From Chaetorhynchus papuensis (taxonomy: Eukaryota > Chordata > Aves > Passeriformes > Rhipiduridae): a DNA stretch of 64,000 bases. Positions 26,995 to 37,100 of this stretch are shown here, piece by piece. The stretch lies in contig VWYX01000084.1 in the NCBI GenBank assembly GCA_013396525.1, positions 380,901-444,900 on the forward strand, read 5' to 3'. Every line of letters starts with the position of its first letter. Within the stretch, counting starts at the first letter, position 1. The notes under the pieces are model-generated. The model did not search any database. It saw only the letters and a program-made list of their open reading frames with translations, and was not told where the DNA came from. The translations under genes and the position numbers were made by a program.

Positions 26995-27041
26995 GTGGGG
27001 GGGGGGGGGTTAGGGGGAGGAGAGGAGGAGAAGGGGGCCCG
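26995..27041 (+). other. G-rich tract with quadruplex potential
   Basis: Thirteen consecutive G bases (26997-27009), then a G5 run, a GGAGGAGAGGAGG purine stretch and another G5 run. Four or more G-runs within 45 bp fit the pattern for intramolecular G-quadruplexes. The run is also a likely sequencing error site. Confidence 0.75.
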
Positions 27042-28417
27042 TGGATGAAATATTAGCAGCATATCGGTTAACCACTAAGTTCTTTTTTGTATCCATCTAG
27101 TCGTTTCTGGTAAGAAGGGCAGAGAGTCTAAAGGCTCGGGGATAGATGCTCCTTAATGCAGGCTCGCGTTTCAAAAGATACAGGCAGCTCTCAGCAAATG
27201 ACAAAATAAGGCTGAGACTGTACAGAGGCGGTGCTGAAAGACCGGAATAAAATTGCTCTGTGGCTTTCAGCATCGCTGAATTACACACTTTTAATCGCAT
27301 CTAGCACACATCGTATTGAGGGAAAAAACTGCAAAAAAAAAGCAAGGGTTCTTTCAAACGAGGTAGCCTTGAAAACCGGCAGTCCTTGTCAAAGCAGCTC
27401 AATGCATCCATTTGTTAGTACTCCAACTTGAACAGGGATCTATTTCTTAGACCCTGCCCCTTCTGTCTCACACCTTCCTTTACCTTCGTGCTTAGAAACC
27501 ACAATGTCGACCCATATTTCATGCCTTAGAAGAAATCAATTCATCTGAGATGACAAGGCAGTCCCCCCCACACACACTCTCCAGGCCTCTCGATGCATTC
27601 AGAGCCTCGGGTCGCTCCGGTAATGGAGCCCTTCTATTTTCGGAATTGTCCCAGTACCAATCAAACTGCCATCAGGGAAGGCTGGGTAACTTGCAAAGGA
27701 AGGCTCTGCTTTTAGTTTGCTCTCTTGCAGAGGTGCGCCGAAGTTCAGTGCCCTACAGCCCAGCGTTGTTTCGGACGGGAGAGAAAAAGGGGTGATTTAG
27801 ACAGAACTGTTCACTTAAAACTCGCTATCAGCTCCTTTGGGGGACCGCCTGCTCCTTGGAAATAAATTCCAGGGGTAAGGGCAGGCGGAGAAGCAAATGT
27901 TCACCCGTAACTTACTGCAAAACCTGATGGCGAGGTTTTTCACTTCTAAATTTCTCTTATAAGGCGTCTGTTTCTGTGATATGAAGAACGGTGTTTGTCT
28001 TTTGCCTTGCGAATATAATTTGTTGGAAAGCTTGGCAGAGGGGGAGGGGGCAAGGATTTGGCTTCTGAAGAGGCGCTCCGGCTGCAAGAGCCCGGCTCGG
28101 CCAAAGCCGCCAGAAGCTTTGTCCCCCGGTAAGAGCGGGGGGACAGCCGCCACCTCCGGGGCTGCAGACAGAGCAGCTCTGTGCTTGCCTTACCTAAAAT
28201 CCCGAGTAGAAAGTCAGATCCCACTCTCAGTCGAAGTGTGGCGAGGGGGGGGGTGGAGAGGAATAAATATATATATTGAACCTGAGAAGCATCTTCAGGA
28301 GCAAATCTCTTCATTCTGGTGGTGCCAAACTGCACGGGGCTTTGAGTCCCACGACCCAACTTTCAAATCCTTTCTAAACTTGATAAAGGGCTACAATAGC
28401 AGTCCGATGAAGCATAG

Positions 28418-28553
28418 ATTAAATTCGTGTAGGATTTGTTTTTATAGCACATATGTAAGTAGGATTCATTGTAATTAGAACTAGATCAAGATAAGAGATT
28501 AATGCTTTTATAGAGCATCTCTGCTGAGATTTCCTATGGGGCCAAGATTAAAT
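28418..28553. promoter_or_regulatory. Candidate regulatory block with clustered homeodomain cores
   Basis: An AT-rich island inside the GC-rich domain with ATTAAA (28418), TAATTAG (28472-28478), ATTAAT (28498-28503) and ATTAAAT (28547-28553), spaced 25-55 bp apart. Such cores are bound by many homeodomain proteins. The only evidence is motif spacing and composition; conservation is untested. Confidence 0.25.
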
Positions 28554-31415
28554 CAACACACTAAATATTATCTCATTCCATTTTGTGTTAAAAAAAAAAA
28601 AATGGTTTGAGAGTCACTACCTATTGTAAGAAGAAAATTGTCGAGGTTTGTCCAGCCCTGACAGCAATCCTGCTTTCCTAACGGGGCAGCTTTCCCAACG
28701 GGGCAGCTTTTCCATTCACCGAATTTCTTGCCTGCCCCCTGAATATGCCTTTGAGTCACGTGGAATCTTCATTTATCTGTGCAGGTGTCGTACAGGAAAT
28801 CTCCCAAACAGCTGAGGTACTGTCAAAGCGCCAAACTGCAGGAACCGTGAAATGGTTGCTGTCGTTACGTTCGGGCTGTTTTGTGGACTAGACCTGGAAA
28901 CGTCTGAACCTCGAGCCTGGATGGGAAAGTGGGAAAAGCTCCAGGCTCGGGCCCAGCCTAATGAGAGGTGACACCACTTTCCCTGTGCGAGGTGAGCGGG
29001 GCTCCTCCGCTGCCCACCCAGAATTAACACTAAATTACCGAGTAGAAGTGTAGTCTATTTGCTCCTACACTTTCACTGATCTCTGAAACTGCAGATCCCA
29101 GATTTCTCGTAATTCACTCCAAACAGTGTTAATTAAACATTTCCTCTGCGAACGGAAAATCTTAAAGTTATCCACGTACACCAGAACCGATTTGTGTTTG
29201 TTTGCTCAGGTGAACAAAACCTGCCTGTTAGGAAGAAAGTTCGTTAAAGGGGGCTTGGATCGGGACCTTTTGCAGCCTGGCTGCGGAAATCCGAAACACA
29301 ATCTTTATTTTCAGGGATTAAAATAGTGATGCTTCGCATACCTAAAGAAGAAAAAAAAAAAGGAAATATAACAGTCCCCAAAACTCAATTTATTTCAGTG
29401 TTCATTGAGAGGCAATGCACTTCTTTTTGCTGACAATAAGAATGTTTCACATGATTCTTCTCACAAACAGGACGTCTGGAAAATTATTACTCAGCCAAGC
29501 TTGGTTTTGGATCTGTAATTTGCAATTTGCCACATTCCACTGGGAGGGAGATATGGAGCGAGTGGCAGAGTGTCTTTTTACACCTTTTTTCGCCTCCGCA
29601 GGTCAGGTCGGTTCCCAGGACCGAGTGGCAGAGACCGAGAGTCTGGTTTCTCAGAGGGTCTCTCGGGAGCCTGCACCCATCTCATGCAGTAAAATCTCCG
29701 CGTCTGAAATTGAAATGAACTCCTAGGTAAAGCCTCAGCAAAGAAAACAGAAGGCTTGTGGAAATACTGAGCCCTTCGAGCACCTGTTTTTCGAGATAGA
29801 CAGTTCTCTTCGTGTTTCACGCACCCGACCCCCGACCCCCGGCGATTATTGGGGTGCTTGATCCCATTCAAGACAACGTATAGCTTTCCTTCTTCCCCTA
29901 TAACCACCCCTCAGCCGCCCCTCACTGCGGAGCCACTCCTACCGCGGGAGCACCCAGCCCTTATCTTCATTTCTTCACCTTCCATTTACCAGACAACTGG
30001 AATGTGCGTATGTGGAAGGAATTGGATAGTACCCCCAAAATTCGTTTAGCCGAGTCCCAGGCAGCGCGTATTTCCTCCCATTCAATCCTTCAATAAATTT
30101 CGTGTTGTAACTTTTCTGGAGGGAAGAGAAGTGTTGGTGTAAAACAGATTAAAAAATAAAAATCTTCTTTCTGTCCTGACATCCATAGTTCAAACCCGGT
30201 GTTAGAAATGGGGAGGGGAGGGTATGGGGATTCCTGGACATTTGAAAGGGAGATCATCGCCCGTATTGCGGCCGTTCTCACTTTATTTAAACACACGCAA
30301 GGGCGTGAGGAGATACCTCCAACACGCAGTAGCCCTGTTTCGGCTGGAAGCTGCCATCCCGAGCAGCAGCGGCTGCGGACCCAGAAACGGAGCTTGCGGG
30401 TCCGGCACCGCAGTCGCGCATATCTCTTCCTAAATTCTTTGACTGTTAGGCAGCCAGACGTTTGAAATTTATGCGGGATCCTCGTTCCTACGCTTGGTCT
30501 GTAACTTCTGGTCTCAGGAAGGAAAGGAATGCGAGGACGGCGGGGGTAAGGCAGCCTGCCGTCCCCGCAGGAGAGCCCAGCGGTACCGCGGAGCGTCCCG
30601 CGGTGTGCGCGCCCGGCTCGTCCCAATGGACAGGCTTCCCCCAAGGAGCTCCTATGCACTGCAGGGGCGAGCTCCTTCACACCACCTCTGGTCACGAAAC
30701 GTCTCTCCATCACACATAACACCCTCTCACAGAAGGTTTAGGAGATACTCCATCTCTGGAAACACAGCGGCACATCTGCATGCAGCTCTTAATAACGGGA
30801 CTGCCTGGCGGAGGGAGTAGGTCCCTGAAGAAAGATGCTTTTCAAAGCTGTCTCACCTCAGCACAGAATTTTTTTTCCCTTTGCCGCTTTCTCCCCCGGG
30901 ATCTGTCCAACCCGTCTCAAATGGTTTTAGCCCGCTGAAGTTAGCTTTCTGTTTTCAAGCTTTTAAGGGGAACGAATGCCATACGTGGCGCCAATTCTCC
31001 CCTAGGTTACATCTCTCCTTCCCTTTGAAGTCCGCTGGGTTGCACAGAGGTAAATGAGAGCAGAATTTGGTCCCTGGAGCTAACAGTGATGTGGAATCAC
31101 TCTGATTTTTATTTATTTATTTATTATTTCCTGTTGAGGAAGGACGGGTTTTAAGACCCGGTCATAGTTTCTATCACGCTCTGTATTTAATACTCAGATA
31201 TTGTAAACGCATATATATAAATGTCGGTACTAATCTCGGCGGGGAGTGCTTCGCAAAGACGGGGCTGTAAGGGACAGGAGTCCCCGCTGGGAGAAGAAGC
31301 TACAGGAGGGTCGTGTTTTCTCAGAGGAGTAGGGGTGAAGAACATAGAGGACGCTGCAGCCCGTCCCCAGCTCGGTCCCCAGACGAGGCCGGCGCTTCCA
31401 CGGCCCCGCAGGTCA

Positions 31416-31433
31416 GCCGCCGCCGCCGCCGCC
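31416..31433. repeat. (GCC)6 trinucleotide repeat
   Basis: Six perfect GCC units in a CpG block about 2.5 kb upstream of the ALX1 start. It gives Ala or Arg runs in overlapping frames, none of which looks real. Confidence 0.9.
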
Positions 31434-31756
31434 GGGGTGGCCCGATCGTCCCGGGAGGGAAAGGGTGGAGGGGCTGCTGGGGTGCGGAGCAGCTCGGTGG
31501 GGAGCGAGCAGCTCCTCGCCGCCAGCGGGCCACGCGCATCCCCGCGGACGGGCACCCGCGCTTCCTCCGGCCTCCCTAGAAACAGCCCTGCTGCTGCTGG
31601 CAGCTCTTGGGGGGTTACGGTCATAGGAGATGCTCCTTGTCCTCCGCTTTCCTGGAGTTTAATAGATGTCTTTAAAGAGGGACGTTTATTGGGATAAAAG
31701 TGGATTGCAGGCTGCAAAAACGTTGCATGTGTCTTTCATTTAAAAGACATCCAGAG

Positions 31757-31860
31757 CTCCATTTTTTCCCTCGCCCTCTCCCTCTCCCTCTCCCCCTCTC
31801 TGTCTCTCTGAGTTACTCTCTGTCTCTACCCCCATCCCCCCCTTTTTTTTTTCCCTTCCC
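31757..31860 (+). repeat. Polypyrimidine (CT) tract
   Basis: About 100 bp almost wholly C and T on the + strand, including repeated CCCTCT units, CTGTCTCTCT and a T-run. The nearly complete strand asymmetry with mirror-like repeats allows triplex (H-DNA) formation. No coding value. Confidence 0.8.
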
Positions 31861-33778
31861 CAAGGCATTTAGTGCTTTTAACGCACAGTTATAAACACGC
31901 TGCCGAAGTGCCAGCACACGGAGATGCGGGGGCAGGGAGAGGATCTATTTCCCCGGGTCCGGAGCAGGCGTTGTTCCAGAAGGTGCAAAGAGGAAACGTG
32001 TCGTTTTTCATGAGAAATCCGGGGCGGGGGTAATTGCCCCTGGAGCGGCTCCTGGGGCAGGGTCCAGCCTCTTTCCCGGGGCAGGCAGCCGGCCTCTGCC
32101 GCACTTAGCCGCGCACCGCGGGCACCGCTCGTCCTCCGCGCCCCTTCCATTCCTCTTCTCCCGGGGGCTTACGGAAACAGCTTCCACCTCTCCCTCTCCG
32201 CCAAAGCGACACCCCCATACCACAAAAAAACCCGTCACACCCCAAGTCCCCGAGCACCACCTCTGCGCTCTGTCAGGACGAGGCTCCGCGCCTCCCGCTG
32301 CCCCAGCTCAGTGATGGCGGCAGGTAACGCTGGGAACAGGGACGGAGATGCGGGGGTAGCAGCCTGGCCCTGACAGATGACAGGGAAGGGCACATGGTGC
32401 ATGTGGCGGATGGTGGCCACAGCTACTCGACAGTGGTAGCTGAAAAAAGCATCCCTCAGCTACCCCTTTCTCCGAGAAAATACCAAATTAGAGACCAGCT
32501 GAAGAAGGAAGGGAAGCTGTTTGCGGGGAAACATGCTGGACCCGAACTGGCCTTCCCTTCACCTTTGACTGGGTTCACAGGAAAGGTCTCTAAGCCGCTC
32601 CGCAGCCCCGGCTGGCCAGTGTTGCACCGGTACTTCAGCTACTCATTAAAGCCTCTCTTCTCCCCTCCCCGCCCCAGCGGGGGAAGGGCCCACCGAATTG
32701 GGTTCTAAAATAGCCTCAGTAGAAAAGACAAGCGCGGGCCCACGATGCTGAAATACTCATCTGAAGAGATTGCAGTCTCGGGTTTGCTTTACTTCACCGA
32801 GTACTCCTTTCACGAGGAAGCACGGAAGCTCTTTTCCGTAATTCATGCCTTTTCGAAATAGTCCTCTATCTCTCTCGCCCGTGTTTTAAATCTTATCAAT
32901 ATGCAAAAGGACCAAGGAATTCAACACTTCAAAGCTCACACTTTGGGTGAAAACCACCCGCTTTTCCAATATCCATAGGAATGCATGCATATATGGCTCA
33001 TTTCTTTTTCTTTTTATTACCTAAGGCTTTCAAAAATACTTTCAGTATTTTTTTTTTAATTTATAGTATTTCAGGAGATTTAAAATATAGGTCCATTTTA
33101 ACTACTTTGCACAGACACATACAACCCCCCTCAACCCCAAACACACACACAGAGGCAGACTGGTTGAGATCTGTTTCATAGCAGACAAATTCTCTTTTAG
33201 GCCAGTTTCTGATGTGAGAGAGTTCTAGTTTTAAGTTTCTCTGTTTTCCATTCCCACTACACAAACAACTGCCTATAATATTTCTTTCTCTGTTTAACTC
33301 TAGAACAAAACTTCTGAGCTGTTTAATAAAGAAGGAACACTGGTTCTTAATTTTACAGCTTCAGAGAACAGGGCTGCAGCTACCGACGTATCAGTCAAAT
33401 CGATTAAAGAAGATCCTTTACTTGAGGGTATGTGCCCCTGAAATTACCTTGCTCTAAGCCTCTCAGGGAGCCGGGGGGAGAGGGAGGGAAGCGAGGGATT
33501 ACTCTTTCCAGGATCCCTGGAGAAATGAGAATAGGTTGCAGAGGGGAAATGTCCTTTTTATTTGTCCTCCCTCCCCTCCCTCCCTTTCTCCCCTCACCCT
33601 CCCCGAATGCTTGTGTGTGTTTCTGTCTGAAACAGATCTGTCTGTCGAAAACGGGCCTGGAACTCCCTCCTGTGTTGGGATTAGGTCTTGGGGGACCTGG
33701 GGTGGAGTTAGACTGCTTGCTTATTTTCATATTCATTAGAAATGGGAGGTTGCACAAGAAGTCCTGCTGAGCTTCAAG

Positions 33779-33785
33779 ATATAAG
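33779..33785 (+). promoter_or_regulatory. ALX1: Candidate TATA box of ALX1
   Basis: ATATAAG lies about 180 bp upstream of the ALX1 start codon. A start site 25-32 bp downstream would be near 33,805-33,815, giving a 5' UTR of about 155 bp that includes the CT-rich stretch at about 33,858-33,920. Only a motif match; the surrounding CpG-rich DNA could also support dispersed start sites. Confidence 0.4.
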
Positions 33786-33966
33786 AGCAACTTCGGGTTC
33801 CCCTTTCAAGACAAGACAAATCAAAGGCTCAGAGGCAAAACAGCTCCCTAAGCACTGAACGCCTCTTCCTCCCTCCTTCCTTCCCTCCCATCCACTCACT
33901 CTCCCTCTCTTGCTCACAGTCCAGCCTCTGTCTAGGGAAGAGGCTCTCAAGCAGCCTTAGATGATT

Positions 33967-34192
33967 ATGGATTTTTTGAGCGAGAAGTTTGCCCTGAAGA
34001 GCCAGCCGAGCAAGAACAGTGACTTTTACATGGGAGCAGGAGGCAGTTTGGAGCACGTTATGGAAACTTTGGACAATGAGTCCTTTTATAGCAAAACGTC
34101 AGGCAGCAAATGCGTGCAGGCCTTCAACCCTCTGCAAAGAGCTGAGCATCATGTGAGGCTGGAGAGGACATCACCCTGCCAGGACAACAACG
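33967..34192 (+). CDS. ALX1: ALX1 coding exon 1
   Basis: Encodes residues 1-75 and the first base of Val-76, ending at a GTGAGT donor. It starts MDFLSEKFALK and carries the N-terminal region typical of ALX1 (FYMGAGGSLEHVMETLDNES). Two in-frame ATG codons occur, at 33961 and 33967. I chose 33967: it has A at -3 and G at +4, and the product begins at the family's usual MxFLSEKF, while the first ATG has T at -3 and A at +4 and would add only Met-Ile. Confidence 0.96.
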
Positions 34193-37100
34193 GTGAGTCG
34201 TCATCCCAGGGTTATTCTCCCTCCTGGAGATGTACGGGGGAGAGCAGGCATTCTCCCGCCCAGGGAGACTAAAGGCAGCCGTGCAGTATTTGGCTGTGGC
34301 CATGCGAGGGGCTGTCAGGTCGTAGTAAAATAGCAATAACAGTAACAATACTACTGCTATAATACTACCACCACTACTATTAAAAAAAAAAAACCCAACA
34401 AAACCGGGAGAAGGCAACCGCCTACTTTGAGGAGCTCTTTTCCTTTCAGTACAATCCTCCCGCTACTGCCTTCCCTGCCGGCCCCGGCCCGGGTCCTCCG
34501 GCTGGCCGAGGAGCACAGCTCCGGGCACGCCGGCACAGCCCGCCCGGGGAACCGACGGGCCGGCGGGTCCCGGAGGTGCTGCAGGGCACGGCCGCCCCCC
34601 GGCATCTCTCGGCATCCCCCGGCCGCCCTCCGGCCTCTCCCCGGCCACCCTCGCCCCCGCTGCGAGCCGCGGCGTTTTCACCCAGCAAACTCCCGGGAAA
34701 AAGCATCCCCGGGTGTCGGTGTCGGAGGGAGCCCGGACACGGCCGGCTCTCCCGTGCCGATCCAGGGAAGGAACGGAAGGTCGCTTGGTCATCTTTGGTT
34801 CCTTCAAATATCGTCCTGCGACGGTAGCGGCGTTCGTAATCCGTAAATGATGCGGAAAGATGATTCTTCCGAAAACCACGTCGGTCATCCAAAGAATAGT
34901 GTTAAACCGCCTATCAAGTATTAAAATTTTCTAGCCTATCGGGAAGGAGAATACGAAATATTTTCTTTCCAAACATTTAAAATTTTCCTCATTATTTCAT
35001 CATGATGAAAATCTCTATAGAAAAGTATACTTAAAAAGTAATTTCCTAGAAGAATTGGAAAACAGGGTTAAGACCATCTGCAATAAGAAGATTAACAATG
35101 CCATACTTTTTGACTTCATATAGTCATTGAAGTATATATATATTTGAGAAAATTCTTTTATTTTCTCAAAAATCAAAGACGAAAGTAATAAAGGTAAGAA
35201 AAATTGATAGATTTCTTTAAGTGTAATTTAGAAAAGAATAGCCTATAGAAAATTGATTTATACGTTGGAATTTTTCTTAATTAACTAATTTAATGTGTGC
35301 CTCGAGGGCTTTGGGGCATTTGCTATCTATGTATGTGAGGATGGTAAGTATCTAAAAATTGTGTTTCATTACAATCAGCTCGAATTGAAAGAAAAGAAAT
35401 TACTGAGAATGTGAGAAAATCTTAAAACGAGCTTCTTATGTTACGTGGCATCTTTGTAAATTTTAATTTCTACGGAGTTTGAATTTTTTTCACTTTTTTC
35501 TTAGAAAAGAAAAAAAGTTTTTTTGAATTTCATAACTTATCTCATTACTTTTCCAGTGATGTATGATAAGTAAAAAATATTGAAAAGTAAGAAATGTTTT
35601 CATTTCCTATTAAGAAGCTACTGCAGAATATTTCTTATCTCTACAACTGAGGTTTTACCTAAAGACAAATAGTTCCTGCAATCCTTATACAAAGTATATG
35701 AAATTATCTCTTTTAATAAGTTAACACTTTGCAGAAATGCCCTGTTTTGTAACCATAACAAACCTAATTGGAAACAATTCCACATCACAAATCCAAAAGA
35801 AGGTATATGGAATTTATTGAGTTTTTAAAGAGAATTCAGTTTTTGGTTTCATTTGCTTCTTGATTTGTCAGTTTTCACCTATTTAGTTCACTTCATTGTT
35901 AGTTTGTATTTTCATAGAAATAGAAGTTTTTGCATTTGCTTCCAAGTTTAAAGGCATGTTTGTCAATAGCTTTGTGCCTCTTCTGTGAAAATCTGTTTTG
36001 GGCTAAGATTCCTTATCTGTACAGCTCTAGCTGATGCTGATTTCATGGATTGTTAACTACTTTAGCGGCAGTAGTGCCAGAGTGAAAATATCCAAGTCTC
36101 TTGCACAGTCTCCTTACTCTGTAAGTTTTCAGATGATATTTCCAGATATAATTCTCAGTTAGAATTCAGTGTGATTTAGCACTTTTGTTTTATCAGTAGT
36201 AAATATTACAAATTCCTCTTCCATGATCTCATACAGAAACAACACAGCCACGATAGAATCTTGTTCCTTGTGAAACTGTTTTATATGGACTCCTGAATCT
36301 AAACACCTCCCCTTCCCCCTTGATCATTTATTAACCAGCTGTTAACCCACCTTGTATGCAGTGAACTACGGGATTACTAAAGTGGAAGGTCAGCCTCTTC
36401 ACACAGAGCTGAGCAGGCCCATGGACAATTGCAACAACCTCAGGATGTCTCCAGTGAAAGGGCTGCAGGAGAAGGGGGACCTGGATGAACTTGGTGATAA
36501 GTGTGACAGCAATGTCTCCAGCAGTAAGAAGAGGAGACACAGAACAACTTTCACCAGCTTGCAGCTGGAGGAACTGGAGAAAGTATTCCAGAAAACTCAC
36601 TACCCTGATGTCTATGTGAGAGAACAGCTAGCTCTGAGAACAGAGCTCACTGAGGCCAGAGTCCAGGTAAGAACCAAACTTCAGCATTTCTATGACAAAC
36701 TGTGAATTGTAGGAACGAGTAAATTACACTCTTGGGGATTGTACAAAGCCTGTAAAGCTAAAGTAAACAGCTCATTTTTCTTCATTTCTTTATGGATATG
36801 AGCTGTTATGCTGTAGTGCTAAAATAACTTGTTATTTTTTAAAGTAGCTTGTGTTGCAGTTCTGATCACTTGTTTAAAGGATGAGAAAACAACATCAATA
36901 GTAAAGCTGTTTTGATCTCTTGTAGAATTCCAGGCAATGAAAACATAAAATGTTACTTGTAAATATCCCACTAAAGACTTGTTGCATGTAGTTCAGACTG
37001 ATGATGATGCAGAACTCAGATGCAGAGGATTCTGTGTGTGTTACAGCATGAAAAGTACGGTCTAAAAAGTAGCCAAATCCCTTGTTTCTATCCAAAGAGT

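Larger units (their letters stand above)
25790..33770. promoter_or_regulatory. GC-rich, multi-CpG-block domain upstream of ALX1
   Basis: The base composition and CpG frequency change sharply near 25.8 kb. CpG-dense blocks lie at about 25,800-26,270, 28,050-28,170, 29,590-29,960, 30,270-30,640, 31,210-31,590 and 31,910-32,350, separated by less rich DNA. Long overlapping frames appear on both strands here (for example 27981-28478 + and 30090-30722 -), but they overlap one another, are Arg/Pro/Gly-rich and lack domains; they follow from the high GC content. Broad, repeated CpG islands around a developmental homeobox gene are typical of Polycomb-bound regulatory domains. I infer promoter and enhancer content, and cannot place single elements with confidence. 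Confidence 0.55.

Noticed and set aside
27981..28478. 165-codon plus-strand frame
   Set aside because: Crosses from a CpG block into AT-rich DNA with no change in character expected of an exon, and overlaps a 137-codon minus-strand frame. No family features.
30090..30722. 210-codon minus-strand open frame
   Set aside because: It lies in GC-rich DNA where stops are rare, overlaps several frames on the other strand, has no domain, and has no clear promoter or splice context. Composition (Arg, Pro, Ser, Cys) follows GC content.
31187..31717. 176-codon minus-strand and 158-codon plus-strand overlapping frames
   Set aside because: They mirror each other over a CpG block with a GCC repeat; Ala/Arg/Pro/Gly runs only, no recognisable protein.
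34124..34417. 97-codon minus-strand frame over the end of ALX1 exon 1
   Set aside because: Shadow of exon 1 and of an ACT/AAT-type simple sequence giving a Leu/Val run.
34427..34892. Several frames of 83-148 codons on both strands in ALX1 intron 1
   Set aside because: All lie in the CpG-rich start of the intron, overlap each other and are GC artefacts.
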